Source of the DNA: Phaeosaccion multiseriatum
Taxonomy: Eukaryota; Ochrophyta, other classes
Direction of reading: 5' to 3'
Length of the DNA stretch: 64,000 nt
NCBI GenBank assembly: GCA_965112735.1
Contig: OZ218960.1
Span: 2,728,001-2,792,000 of the forward strand
The stretch's first letter is position 1; each line of letters opens with the position of its first letter. The notes below the pieces were generated by a model. That model was not told the DNA's origin. It worked only from the letters and a program-made list of their open reading frames with translations, and did no database searches. The position numbers and the translations under genes are program-made. This document shows positions 11,446-23,345 of the stretch, piece by piece.

Positions 11446-12169
11446 GACTGACTGACTGACTGACTGAGCTTGACTGGGTGACCGACCGACTGCTTGACCG
11501 CTAACCTAACTGACAAACTTCCGCACTTGCCTGCATGACTCACTGAGGCAGCACAGAAATGCTTCGGCTCCAGGTCTCCAGGCTTCGGGCTTCTGGCCGC
11601 AGGCCAGTGGTCAGGCTTCAGGCTTCTCAGGCTGGGAGAAAAATGGGGGACTTGGCAGGCTTCTCGCTACTTTCTGCAGGCTTCTGGCCGCAGGCCGCCG
11701 CAGGCTTCTGCTTTATCGGGGGCCCGAGAAACCTCGCCTGGAGCCGAAAATGCTCGTGGGGCTGTTGTCTATCGATGGATGGTGCTCCTTGGTAGGGGAG
11801 TTGGGACGGACGCACACCTTCTCATCGGGACGCGCTGGGGATGACCCGTTGGACAGTCTTGCCTGGGATAGCACAACTGCCACGATCATGACGACTTGAC
11901 TGAAACAACACCCCTCTACCTGGCCTTGACCCATGCAATGCTGTCTCCGCTGGCCCGGCTCCTCCTTGGCTCTCTGTTGCGAGTTGTAGTACAGGAAAGC
12001 GAACTGGGCAATAGAAGTGTCCAGGACACGCTGAACCTCCATCTCTGTCCCCGCCCGCTCCTCCTCTGTGAACACAGCTTTATTACCAAAATGGCGGGGA
12101 CACACCCGTCAACTAGAACTGAAACTGGTTTCCTCCCCACCGAGCATCTCCTGCTCAGCGTGAGTGAGG
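11090..12169. other. Divergent intergenic region with TTCC and CTGA arrays
   Basis: Separates the divergent plastid-protein and MED14 genes. Contains CTTC/TTCC repeats at about 11351-11392 and CTGA repeats at 11393-11466. A minus-strand reading frame at 12105-11970 (VFTEEERAGTEMEVQRVL...) looks protein-like but has no convincing start or partner exon. Confidence 0.5.
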
Positions 12170-15168
12170 ATGAGTGAGACGCCCGGCGCTCAGCAGCCGC
12201 CGCCAGTGCCCATGGTGGACCCCCTTCCCACGGTGGCCATCCGCGACTTGCTCACTTGTGCCACCGACAAGGCGTACGGGGACCTAGCAGGGTGAGTCTA
12301 TCGTACTGAGCTGCTGATGAGCCAACTTCACCTCCAAACCAAGCCAAGAAGTCATGTGAAGCTGTGCAATAAATGCAAGGCCTATGTACTGTCTTTGCCT
12401 TGCCTCTTTGCCATTCCCCTCATCTTGCTTAGAATTTTTCACTACTTCCTTTCCCTCTTGGCCTTCCACTCTACCTAGGCTGGTGTTCAACCTCTCTCGA
12501 GAGAAGCTCGACACGCGCAAGGAGGAGATTCTTCGGTACATACGAACCACGCGGGCTCGCTTCCTCAGAGCCAACGTCGCGATTCGCTGGCTGCAGGAGT
12601 TCGGCCATGAGGAGCTTGTGCTCAACGCCAGGGCCGCGCTGCAGGTACCAGAGATGAATTTGTATCAGGGATGGAAGGACGAATGAGGGCAAAGTCGGCA
12701 CAATTTCGTGTCCGACAGAGTCAGGCATGATGAGCCTTCCTGCTGAGTGCGCCATGAGCCATCTGTAAAGGACTGGCCTGAGCCCAGCAGGCACACTCAG
12801 AGACGACAGCACAGGATGGATGCAAATGATTGCCCAAAGTGTTGGCGGAGTTCTGTCGTAGAGACCCCAGCTCGATGTGTCGGGAGCGGTAGCAGTGGCA
12901 GGCGCTGATAGCGGCACGATCCTCTGTTCGCTTGGACTCTGCACTCGTCCCCTCCCTCCCGCCCCCTGCCCGTCTTTTTCTCTGTCTCGTTCTATCTTTC
13001 TCTCTTTCAGTCAGCACCGAGTACGATACTTTCGTCCACACCAAGCGCCCCACCCCTAACCCGCTCCTCCTCCTCCTCCTCCTCCTCCTCCTCCTCCTCC
13101 TCCTCCTCCTCCTCCTCCTCCCTCCCTCCCTCCCTCCCTCCCTCCCCAGACCGCCCAGACGCACGGTGATCAAATTAACGAAGTGCAAGATCGCTTCTTC
13201 TTCATGCACGGAGGCCTCTTCGGGGCGCATCAGGGCGCCTATGAGGTCCCCGCGGCTCTCGATGTGCTCTTATCCGGCACCTATCGGCACCTGCCCACCG
13301 CCATTGCTCACTGTGGAGAGGACCAGGATCCTCGCCCGCTCATCCGAATGCCGGCGCAGAGAGAGGAGGTGCACAAAGAAAAACGTGATATTTTCCGTTG
13401 TCTCTGTCTCTGTCTCTGTCTCTCTCGCTCTCTGTCTCTCTTTCTCTCTTTCTCTTGTCGCTTCTCTCTCTCCCTCTCCCTCTCCTCCTGTGCAAGCCTC
13501 CTGTGCGGACCAAGAGCGGGCGGATGCAAAGCATACAAGTGACCCCGCTCTCTTCATCTTCTTATTGTTGCCATCTCCACCCCTTCCCACACTACCCCGT
13601 GCACCAGGTTCTGACACGGCTTGAGCGGGCCATTCGCCTGGCGCTGCTCCTTCGCGAACCCTTCCCCAGCTACTACGACACTGTGGCGTTACACAGGGGC
13701 AAGCTCACGCTGGGCGTGGCCGGGCAGTTCAAGGCCATGCTTGCTTTGGACGGAGAGGGGCCGGGGGCGCACTGGGTCCTTCTGGAGGTGGAGGTGAGGG
13801 AAAGGAGGAAGGAAGGAAGGGCGAGGGAGGGAGGGAGGGAGGGAGGGAGGGAGGAGGGAGGGGGGGGGGGCGAGAAGGCAAACCCGGGAAGCCCTCCACT
13901 CCTTCGAATGAGCGATACCGACGACTCTTGTGTCTTCACCATTGCCAACCATGGCCATCTCCCAGGGCCCTGCCTGGTCATCACATCATACCATCGACCC
14001 CCCCGCTCTCTCGCGTTTCTCTCTCTCTCTCTCCCTCTCTCTCTCTCTTTGTCTTTCTCTTCTCTCTCGCCCTCTCTCTGTCTCTCTCGGTCCTTCTCTG
14101 GCTGTTTTCTCTCCCTCTTTCCATCTCCCTATCTCTCATATCCTATCCCACCTCGTGATCCCACCCACCCCCCCTTTATTGTGTACTCCACACTGCTCTG
14201 TTGCATCTTAGATTCTCGTGGCGGCAGGCAGCGGAGAGGGAGTGCAGGGGCCTGTGATGGACCTCCGGCAGCGCGTGTATCTGCATGGGGTGGCTCAGCG
14301 AGCCATGGAACAGGAGGAGGGCACTGTCGCTGCTGCTGGTGCCGCTGCTGTATCACCAACTGGAGGAGGCAGCGGTGGTGGTGGTGGGGGTGCAAGAGGT
14401 GGCGACGTTACAAGTATGGAAGTGGATGGACAGCAACCGGAAGTCTCCACAGGACCATCAACAACAGCAGCAGCAGGAAGAGCAGCAGCAGCAGCAGGAG
14501 GAGGAGGAGGAGGAGGGGAAGGCAGGCCGCTGAGGAAGCTCTTCCACGTGGGGAGCGGCTTCTGCGCGGGCCTGCAGCTTGAGGTGCTGCACGCACAGGT
14601 GAGTTACACGCACCCACAGAATGAAGAATAGAGACACTCGATATCGACCTCTGGGGATACTCGATATCGACCTCTGGGGATATTCGATATCGACCTCTGG
14701 GTACTCGATATCGACCTGTGAACACTTATCAGTCCCTCTATATACTCCAATATACCGTGCTTTGGATTGGCAGTCTTTGTGTGGTGGCTGCCGCAATACC
14801 TGTAGGGACCTGAATAACTGAAACTGAACCTGAAACTGAACCTGAAACTGAATGCCCCACAGGCCCTGCAGATGGTAAGGAGGAGCGGTGCAGGGGCGGG
14901 AGCGGGCTTGTGGCAAGGGGGCTTGCTCGAGGTGTCCTTTGACAGGGATCGGGGCGTGCTGGACCTCTGCTTTTGGCACCAAGAGTACGCCTTTGCCGGC
15001 GAGGGAGGGCTGCTGCGAGTTGTGTCCAAGCCACAACAGCAGACTCATCCTACAGCCGGCGGCGGCGGTGGTGGTGGTGGTGATGGTGGTGGTGGTGGTG
15101 ATGGTGTCGAAGGCAAGGACCAACAAGCGGCTTCTTCTGGGGAAGGAGGAGGAGGCATGTCATCGCCG

Positions 15169-15205
<37 letters not shown>

Positions 15206-16711
15206 GAGGAGGAGCAGGAGCAGGCCTAAGCGGGAATGCGGTGGTCGTAGTACATTCAGCGGGCCCGGGGGCGGATTCTGCGCACTTTTCTCCGTCTGAC
15301 AACGTACCAACCACCGCTGACGATGAAGACGCAGGAGGGGAGGCGTTGGGCTGTTCTGTGGATGTGAATGGCGTGGCCCATCCGAAGGGGTGTCGATTTG
15401 TAAGGATATTTGCAGAGCAACAAGAAGAGAAAGGGGAGGGACGAGGGAAGGGAAGGGGGAGGAGCAGTGGCGGTGGGGTGACGCTTCGGGTGGCGATGGG
15501 TCACTATGACGACTACCTTCGCATGGGAAAGCGGGGTGATAGCGCACTAGGAGGAGGAGGAGGAGGAGAAGGAGGAGGAGGAGGAGCAGAAGGAGGAGGA
15601 GGAGGAGGAAGGGGAGGAGGAGGAGGAGGAGGAGGAGGAGGAGGAGGAGGAGGAGGAGGAGGAGGAGGAGGAAGGGGAGGGGGTCTTGAGCTGGATAGAC
15701 GATTAATCGCATTGTGGCAGCGTGCCGACGTGCATGTAACGCCCGACTCGATGAGCTGTGGCCGCGTGCTTGTGCAGGCAGCTAAAGTGTTCTGCAGGGC
15801 CAAGGCAGTGGCGTTGGCGGCTGAGATGGAGAGGGCGTGCAGAGAGAGAGTACTCGCGGTGAGGGTGGAGCTGGAGGAGGGGCAGCAGTGGGTGGTACAG
15901 AAGCAGCAGCGGGGGAAACGGGGGGAGGGGGGAGGAGATAGAGCAGGACGAGGGGCAGCAAGAGGAGCAGGAGCGGCGTGTTTGTGGGGGGCTGCGTTTA
16001 TGGTGCTCGGACCATGCCTTTGTGGGAGTGAAGGTAGACTTGCGAACGGGCCGCTGCATCGTGCGGTCGGGGGGGAGTAGCTCCAGTGCGAACGGTCCGG
16101 GAACGCTCCTGAGGAAGAGGCTCCAGGGCTTGGAGGACGAGCTCAACCTCAACCCAATGGGAGGGGCACAAGAGGAGGGAGGGGAGGGAGGAGAGGCATC
16201 GTCTTGGTCTTCTTCCTCTCGGCGGAGAAAGGAGAGGAGGGGGAGGCTTTCGGGGCGTTTGGGGGACGTGTTTCAGCTGCTGTGGATTCTGGACATTGAG
16301 ATGGAGACTCGCTCTTGCTTTGGCCTGACGCCGCAGCAGAAGTGGGGGGCGCTGCTGGGTAGGAATAATCTCGGTGCGGAAACAGAGGCAGCAGCAGCAG
16401 CAGCAGCAGGAGGAGGAGGAGGAGGGGGGGGAGGAGGAGACGGAGTGGCGTCTCTGGTGGGATGGCAGAGGACGTACGTGCCGCTGCTACAGGTGTGGGA
16501 GCCCGGAGCGAGGCTGGAGGAGCAGCCTCAAGACGGGGCTGGTGGTGGCAATTCGACAGGAGAGGATGGCAATTTCGGGGAGCAGCTCATGTTTTTGGTT
16601 GAGCTTGGCGTCTCCGCGGCGCCCGAGCTGCAGCTTCATGCCAATCTTCTCGTCACTTCCACGCCCGGGGGGCGGGGGGGAGGGGAGGGAGTTAGTTCTG
16701 CTGTTGGTGAT

Positions 16712-16751
<40 letters not shown>

Positions 16752-19700
16752 GAGGAGGAGGAGGAGGAGGAGAAGGAAAGGGAAATACGCGCGGTGCTTC
16801 GTCGTCGCTGCAACCCTCGCTGATTGAAGAGTTGGCCATCTCCGTAGACGACTTTGCTGCTGCACAAGTCCAGCACCAAGGACGCTTCGGCGGGGTGGGG
16901 GCCGACAACAGGAGGAGGGCGGCCCCCCTCCGGAGCAGGAGGGGGAGGGGGAGGGGGAGGGGGGGGCAGGAGGAGGAGGAAGAGGAGGACATGTCCTCCG
17001 TGGGCGAGGGGGGACGGCCACGGGCAGGGGCAGGGATGGGCGGCGGCGGCGGCGGCAGCCGGAAGAAGCGAAAGAGGCCCTTTTCTGTAACGGTCTTGCC
17101 CTCGTCTGCCGACGAGCACGCCGCCACGAATCAGACGAGCAGAAGCGGCGCGTCCCCCTCCTCCTCCTCCTCCTCCTCCTCTCGTGTTGGGCTTAGCTCG
17201 GGGATGGATCTTGCGCACCACCTTGGGGCGCTGTTCTCCGCAGGGCAGAGCCTTGTGCCGTTCGCCCGACTGCGGGTGAGTGAGTGAGTGAGTGAGTGAG
17301 TGAGTGAGTGAGTGAGGGACTGAGTGAGTGAGGGACTGAGTGAGTGAGGGACTGAGTGAGTGAGTGAGTGAATGATTAAGTGAATGAGTGAGTGAGTGAA
17401 TGAGTGAATGAGTGGATGGGGTAACGAGTGACTAAGTGACTGAGTCAGTGAATGAATGAGTGACAGAGTAAGTGAGTGAGTGAGTAGTGGGTGAATGAGT
17501 GAATGAGTGAGTACTGCAATGGTGTGCCAACAACAAGAGGAGGAGGAGGGGGGGGGGGGCGAGGGGAGAGAGAGAGAGAGAGATTGGGAGGGAGGGGCAA
17601 AAAGGCGTCCGCATTGGTGGGGTATGATCTCTTGCCTTTCCTCCAGTGCTTCCCGTCATTGAGTCTATTACCCTTCGATCAACCCAACCCCAAAGTGCTA
17701 ACTGATGCTCTGCCCCCTCGCTCTCTTCCTCCCTCTCCTCCCGCCCCTCCCCCCAACCGCAAACCGAAACCCCACTCCCCCTCCTGACACCCCCCTTGTT
17801 GCCCCTGTCCCTACCCCTGGCTGGCAGCGGGCGCTTTGCCTGGGTGGACGAGTTGTTTCCTCCGGCCCCGACGCCGCTGCCCTGCAACAAGAAGAGGAGA
17901 AGGAGCCTCTGGTGGGGCGCTTCTGTCTGGGCCAGCAGGTAGGTAAAGAGTGAAGTGTATGGGGTATAGCAGTCAAAAATAGAATTATCGCATCATCATC
18001 ATCATCATCATCATCATTATCATCGTCATCATCATCATGGTTCTACCCCTGTACCCGCCCATGTGTACCTGCACAGTTGGTTTGAGATGAGTGTATTGAT
18101 TTCATGCTGTGCTGTCCGACGCATGGGGCGGGGTGGGGGAGGGCATTCGCTCTGCTCTCTTGCTCTTTCTCTCGCGAGTAGTTCATCGCCGCCGAGAACC
18201 CCTTTTATCAACCAGCCCCCTCAATGTATCCTCTCCCTTTCCCTTTCCCTTTCCCTTTCCCTTTCCCTGTCCTGCCCTCCCCTTCACTTCTATGTTCTTC
18301 CCTTCCCTTTCCCTTTCCCTTTCCCTTTCCCTTCCTTTCCCTGTCCTGCCCTCCCCTTGCCCTGCCGCCCCTTCCTTCCCCCTGCTACGGCGCCGCAGCA
18401 ATGGAGACGCGTCCTACTGCCCCGTGGCTGGGGCGGCGGAACTCTCCAGGCAAGTTCTGCCTTTGTGCGCCACAGGGGCCAAGCCGGTTGGGAGTGGAGA
18501 GTACTCCTCAAGCAGGGGAGCAGTCTCCTCCTCAAGCCTGGCGACGACAACTCGGACAACCAACGCGACCGCCTTGATGGAGGAGGCGTTGGGTTGGTGA
18601 CGGCGGGGCTCGGAGCGGTGGATTTGAAGGTTCGTATCTTATGTATTACCTTAGGAGTGTCTTTGGGTGTGGTATCGATGGTGGGAAGGGGCCTTCGTTC
18701 TTCTCCGTTTTGTCTGTATCTGTCAGGGAGAGCGATCGAAATCCTTTCCTTCCTTCACATTTCCTTTCCCCTCTCTCCCCTCCCCCTGTCCTCTTGCTGC
18801 TCTTCTTCTCTCTCTCGCCCTCCACATGCATACGCACACACACGCACTCTCTCTCACTCACACATATATACATACACACATACACACGCACTTTGCAGAT
18901 ACCCCATGACGCCGATCTCCTGCAAGGCATTCGCATATTGGACACAGTCCCAGAAAAGCAGAACGGGGATGGAGGAGGGGGGGGACGAGGCGACACGGAG
19001 ACGGAGACAGGCAAGGCCCTCCACATCACCTTCCCCAGAGGGTGGCCTTTGCAGGTGAGGAAGGAAGCAACCACACATCTCTCCCACATCTCCCCTTCTC
19101 CCCCTGTCTTTCTCCTCTTCCTCCCTCTCACCCCGTCCCGTCTCTCTCACCCCTCCGCCTCTCTCTTTACCGCTCTTTTCCTCTCCTCCCCCCCTTTCCC
19201 TCTCCTCTCCCTCCCTCTCTCTCACTACCCCCCTCTCTCTCTTTCCCCTATCCTTCTCTGTCCCTCCCTCCCTGCCTCCCTCCCTCCCTTTCTCTCTCTC
19301 TCACCCCTCCCTCCCTCCCTCCCTCCCTCCCTCCCTCCCTCCCTCCCTCCCTCCCTCCCTCCCTCCCTCCCTCCCTCCCTCTCCCTCCTATCCCTCCCTG
19401 TCTCCCCCCCTCCCCCCCCCCCTCTCTCCCCCCTCCCTCCCCCCCTCTCTCCCTCCTCTGTCCCCCCAGTACATGCGGCAGGTCATGGCAGGAGGCTTGA
19501 GAGATGCGGTCACAGACATGGCGCTTACCGTGGTGCAAGCGCGCTCCATCCAACAGGAACAGAAGCAGCAGTTGGTAGTACAAGAGCAGCAACAGCAAGG
19601 ACAGCAGCAGCAGCAGCAAAAGAGGAAGAAGAGGAAGAAGGCAGGTGGCGGCGTCGCAGACGACTATGTCCTCCCTGAAGAGGGCTGGGGTGCCTCCTTC

Positions 19701-19941
19701 TCGATCCAATCCGTCGCTCCCTGGGGGATTGCAATCACGCCTACGTCCACGGCTGCGTCATCGGACGAGGGAGTTGCAGCAGCAGCAGCGGCGGCAGCGG
19801 CAGCGCACCTGAGGGAGAGAGGGCATGCTTCAAGCTCAGAGATCAGGGCGGTGAGCGAAGCTTTGTCGGACCGGAGCCACGCTCTCGTCGTCGTCACCCA
19901 CAAGGGGCTGCTGCGGAGCGGTTACGAGTGCCTGGCTGTGA

Positions 19942-19999
<58 letters not shown>

Positions 20000-20789
20000 G
20001 TTGGTGATACACCAGAAGCACCGGCTGGTGTGCCTGGTCTCGGAGGAACCCCTTCCCCGTGCCGTGCGCTCGGAGGTGCACAGCCTGTTGGCTCAGCAGT
20101 TGGTGGTACAGCAGCGGCACGAACAGCAACAGGACCAACAGCAGCAGTTGGTGGTACAGCAGGGCCTACGCGAGCTGCTGAGTGTGCTCGCGTCCACCGT
20201 GGCACCGCTCAAGGCCCTCGGGCGGGTGCTGCTGCTGGCGCTGTGGGAGGCTGACTCGGAAGGCAGGATAGAGGACGGAGGGACGACAACGACAAGGACA
20301 AGGAGGCAGGATGTCAGGACCGATGTCGATGCTGTTGGTGGCCGTGGGCAAGGGGGGCACTTTTGCTTCGTCCGACTCGCCAGCCTCGCCCCCTCGTCCT
20401 ACAAGCTGTTTTACAAACAGGCTGGCGGTGTATCACCAACTGCTCCTGCTGCTGCTGCTGCTGCTGCTCCTGTGGCGGCGGCGGCGACAAGTCTCGCCGC
20501 GCCGCCGCTGAGTGCCGTGCTTCGAGTTCTCCCGGGGGGGCTTATCGGCTGTCGAGTTGCGCCCGACACCAAGGTGTGGACGTCTCTCCGGCAGGATTGC
20601 ATGGGTCAGGGGCAGCCAGGAGGGGACTCTGTCACAGCTGCGGTTGCCGGCGAGGGAGGCGGGGAGCTCGACAAGGGGGCGGCACAGGAGGAGGAGGAGG
20701 AGGAGGAGGTGGAGGCGAGCACCTCGCTCGGGCTGTTGAAGGCTCTGGAGTCTGTGCTCCCACGCCTGAGGAGCCGCGCAGCCCCCTGA
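12170..20789 (+). CDS. MED14: Mediator complex subunit 14 (Rgr1/MED14 family)
   Basis: MED14 is the backbone subunit linking head, middle and tail of Mediator in RNA polymerase II transcription. Eleven exons: 12170-12291, 12479-12644, 13150-13368, 13608-13793, 14212-14598, 14863-15858, about 15938-17275, 17828-17938, 18399-18629, 18899-19054, 19470-20789 (about 1743 aa). From intron 2 on, all introns are phase 0. The N-terminus carries the family hallmarks: a helix repressing RARFLRANVAIRWL, then INEVQDRFFFMHGGLF, then a segment on establishing vectors YEVPAALDVLLSGTYRHLP. The later part matches loosely and is swollen by Gly, Ala, Gln and Glu runs, so it exceeds the usual 1100-1500 aa. The junction near 15859-15938 is uncertain: the frame changes in a G-rich stretch, fixed either by a 79-nt intron with a poor acceptor or by an indel. 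The exact stop is set by the exon 11 frame. Confidence 0.8.
13063..13146. repeat. (CTC)n(CCCT)n run before a MED14 acceptor
   Basis: Pyrimidine microsatellite ending three bases before the AG at 13148-13149. Confidence 0.9.
14636..14718. repeat. 24-bp tandem repeat with GATATCGA palindrome in a MED14 intron
   Basis: Four imperfect copies of a unit containing ACTCGATATCGACCTCTGGG, inside the intron between 14598 and 14863. Confidence 0.85.
17276..17510. repeat. (GTGA)n array at a MED14 donor
   Basis: Degenerate GTGA/GAGT repeats begin exactly at the GTGAGT donor after 17275 and extend for about 230 bp. Confidence 0.9.
19306..19469. repeat. (CCCT)n tract before the last MED14 acceptor
   Basis: Pure CCCT repeats at about 19306-19380, decaying to C/T-rich sequence that ends in the CCCCCCAG acceptor. 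Confidence 0.95.
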
Positions 20790-21568
20790 GGGTCTGTTGA
20801 GGGGTCGGGAATGGACGCTCAGCTGCTGGTGGATGTGTCACCAACCCCCTGCTAATACCATCGCTGGACGGCATCTCTTCTTCTTCCGACTCTGTCTACT
20901 CTGAGGCTGCCAAGGAGGGCCGAGTGGTGCGAGTGCGCTTGGTAGACAGGACAACGGGGAAGAGCAAAGACACGCTGTACACGCTGAGCATTCCCCCGAT
21001 GGGAGCTGCTGATGGACAAGACCGAGCAGAGCGGGAGAGGAGGAGATCGAGGAGGCTCTGACGGCTCGGGAAGGCATGACAAGGCTGCAGGCAGTCTCCC
21101 CACCATGTTGGACCCGGCGGGGCGTGGCTTCATGGACATCAACGGCAAGGCCAAGGACGAGGTGGAGGGGACGTTTGACGGAGTGGACTTCAAGGAGGAG
21201 GGCTTTTCAGCTGTGGTGCAGCTTGTCACAACGGGTAGCATCAAGATTCTCCTTACCCGAGGGCGCCATGGGCTGCTGAGCACGGAGAGCACGAGTGGCG
21301 TCAGTGGTGATAGTAGCAGCAGCCCCGGGACCGTCTTTAGTGATACTCGCATAATCACATACACCGACCAATGACTAAGAGGCGGCGTGTGAAGCTGTTT
21401 GACGACGTGCGAGCGAAGCAGGATCTGCAGGCAGCGGGCTTCTTCTGCAGCGAGGCCATGTCGAGGGAGGTGAAGGCGCTCATGACTCTGTACGGCTTCG
21501 AGCTGGGCAAGGAAGGGGCGCCGCCAAGGAAGCGAAGCAGAGGAGTAGACAGTAGACCCATAGTCTAG
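20790..21568 (+). other. Unassigned coding-like segment downstream of MED14 stop
   Basis: Three successive plus-strand frames look protein-coding: about 20800-21047 (VVRVRLVDRTTGKSKDTLY), 21012-21374 (DINGKAKDEVEGTFDGVDF) and 21371-21568 (KRRRVKLFDDVRAKQDLQAA). The last two overlap as ATGA. No plausible intron joins the first two, so frameshifts would be needed. This could be a decayed or mis-sequenced C-terminal part of MED14 or a separate small gene. I recognise no family. Confidence 0.35.
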
Positions 21569-21730
21569 GTACGGTCAATAAGCGTGCGGATACATTTTAG
21601 GTTTCCCTTAGTAGTGCGCGAGAGTATTGTACTTGCACAAAAACAATGAAGCCAGCGCATGAGGTTGCTGCCAGGGCTTGAACCTATTCACCTACACCTC
21701 GTGCTTGCTTTGCTTGGACCCCTTCCCTCC

Positions 21731-23050
21731 TCAGTAGTCTTGGTCACATATTGTCAAATCTACCCCTTCTTGCTTTGTGATTCGGAGCCAATCCACCTTG
21801 GACACCGATGGATTCCTCCGAATGTTCCTCTTAATGTTCCCTACATCCTCAAAGCCCCACGCGTCCTGCACCTCGAGGGACAGAATTGGCTGATGCGTTT
21901 CTGCCGAAGACACAAAGTCCTTGTTGATCCACACAATTTTGCCGTCGACAGTGAAGACCTGGCAAGCGTAGTTCCATTGGAGCCCGAAGATGTGGTACCC
22001 ACTCGTCAGCTCTACGCCGGGGTCAACGTAGCCATCAGCAAGGGGGCCTTCCACAAACGCCGAGTCGCCTTGGCCTGCGTGTACAGCAGGATGTATCCAG
22101 TTCAACGTCGAGAATGTGCCATCACTTTTCTCAAAGGGAATGTATTCCACAACATCAATCTCAGTCCCCGTTGCCAGATTCCGATCGTAGGCATAGTCCA
22201 CGTCATTCGAGTCCTTCCCCAAGGTGAAGAGCCACGCCGCAAACCAAATGCCGTGGGCGCGTGTGCGCGCAACGTTCGCCCGCACCTTAAAGTCAATTGT
22301 GCCATCGGTCCCAGGCCCCACCTTGTCCTTGTGAATCATGTAGCAAGAGCGGATATTTCCCCTCACTATCCTGGCCTGCAAGTTTAGAACTCCTCTATTC
22401 AACTTGCACTGACTGCGGGTGTTGGTGGCGTCTCGGAAACTGGTCCAGGAAGGAGTGAGCCAGTCTGCCGACAACGTGCCTCCGCTAAAGTTCTCGTTGA
22501 GCAGCGTCTCCGTCTCACCCATAAGGACCAAGAGGTTGGACTTGCTCGAATACACGGTATTGCCACCGGCTTGGTGAAGATACGCCGTGACGTAGAAGGA
22601 CCCCTTTAGAGTAGTGCGGTATGACTGCCCCTCCACAGTGGCGATGTACTCATCATTCTGATAAATATTGTAGCCACTCGGATTGCCTACGCTGTCCCAG
22701 CGCAGGCCGCGGCGCCACTTCCTGAGATTCGTCGGTGCAGCCACACTCCCGTCACCCCCGCCCCCACCATCCCCGATGGTCACTTCATTAGACCGACCTG
22801 AATAGACGCGCGGTGGGGGGGAAAATGCTGTGACATAGTAGGTGCCCGGCACATCAGTGCTGTATGAGCGTCCCGCGGTCACCGTGTCAATGTAGCTGTT
22901 GTCTCTGTAGATGTTATAGCCATCCGCGGAGGGAACACTGTTCCAAAGAAGGCCGGTACCCGTGACTTGGAGATTCTGCGGTGCAGCGAGGCCACTCACC
23001 GCTCCAACCAGCGACAGGAAGAAAGTGAATAAGAGCATCGACAGCGGCAT
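21731..23050 (-). CDS. Secreted glycoside hydrolase family 16 with two N-terminal fibronectin-III-like repeats
   Basis: Single-exon gene of 439 aa. A signal peptide (residues 1 to about 20, hydrophobic LLFTFFLSLVGAVSG) is followed by two related modules of about 80 aa, each with GYNIY and a Tyr-x-Val-Thr-Ala strand, resembling fibronectin type III folds (about 24-95 and 105-180). The catalytic GH16 domain covers about 190-430. It has the signature EIDVVE with nucleophile Glu297, Asp299 and acid/base Glu302, and upstream GIWFAAWLF. GH16 enzymes cut or transfer beta-1,3/1,4 glucans and galactans; wall or storage glucan is a likely substrate here, but specificity cannot be read. It lacks introns where neighbours have many. 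It diverges from the oxidoreductase gene at 23346, with 295 bp between start codons. Confidence 0.85.
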   Translation of the reverse strand: MPLSMLLFTFFLSLVGAVSGLAAPQNLQVTGTGLLWNSVPSADGYNIYRDNSYIDTVTAGRSYSTDVPGTYYVTAFSPPPRVYSGRSNEVTIGDGGGGGDGSVAAPTNLRKWRRGLRWDSVGNPSGYNIYQNDEYIATVEGQSYRTTLKGSFYVTAYLHQAGGNTVYSSKSNLLVLMGETETLLNENFSGGTLSADWLTPSWTSFRDATNTRSQCKLNRGVLNLQARIVRGNIRSCYMIHKDKVGPGTDGTIDFKVRANVARTRAHGIWFAAWLFTLGKDSNDVDYAYDRNLATGTEIDVVEYIPFEKSDGTFSTLNWIHPAVHAGQGDSAFVEGPLADGYVDPGVELTSGYHIFGLQWNYACQVFTVDGKIVWINKDFVSSAETHQPILSLEVQDAWGFEDVGNIKRNIRRNPSVSKVDWLRITKQEGVDLTICDQDY

Positions 23051-23345
23051 GTTGTTACTTTGATTGTGCGACTTGAGGTGAGAAAATACATATCTTTCAT
23101 GATCAGATGGAAGGGGAGAAAAAAGGGATGGAATCGGACTGCTCACGAGGTGGTTCACAGATGCAACAGAGGACCAACATGCCAAGTATCCAAATCTGGA
23201 TCCTGATCATAATCATCGGTCACCTCACCTCTCTCTGCGTCTTCTCTTCATCTCGTGGAGTTTTAAATGTAGTCGCCCGCTCCCCCCTTACTCCTGCTTG
23301 CTCAAATTGATGAAGCGATTTTGCGGAAAGCCGTCGGAATCCGCC

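Noticed and set aside
11713-12105. Minus-strand ORF upstream of MED14
   Set aside because: The part 12105-11970 looks protein-like, but it has no ATG start, and the rest contains non-coding-like sequence; no partner exon found.
14636-14718. Possible CRISPR-like array
   Set aside because: Units are adjacent without unique spacers and lie in a eukaryotic intron.
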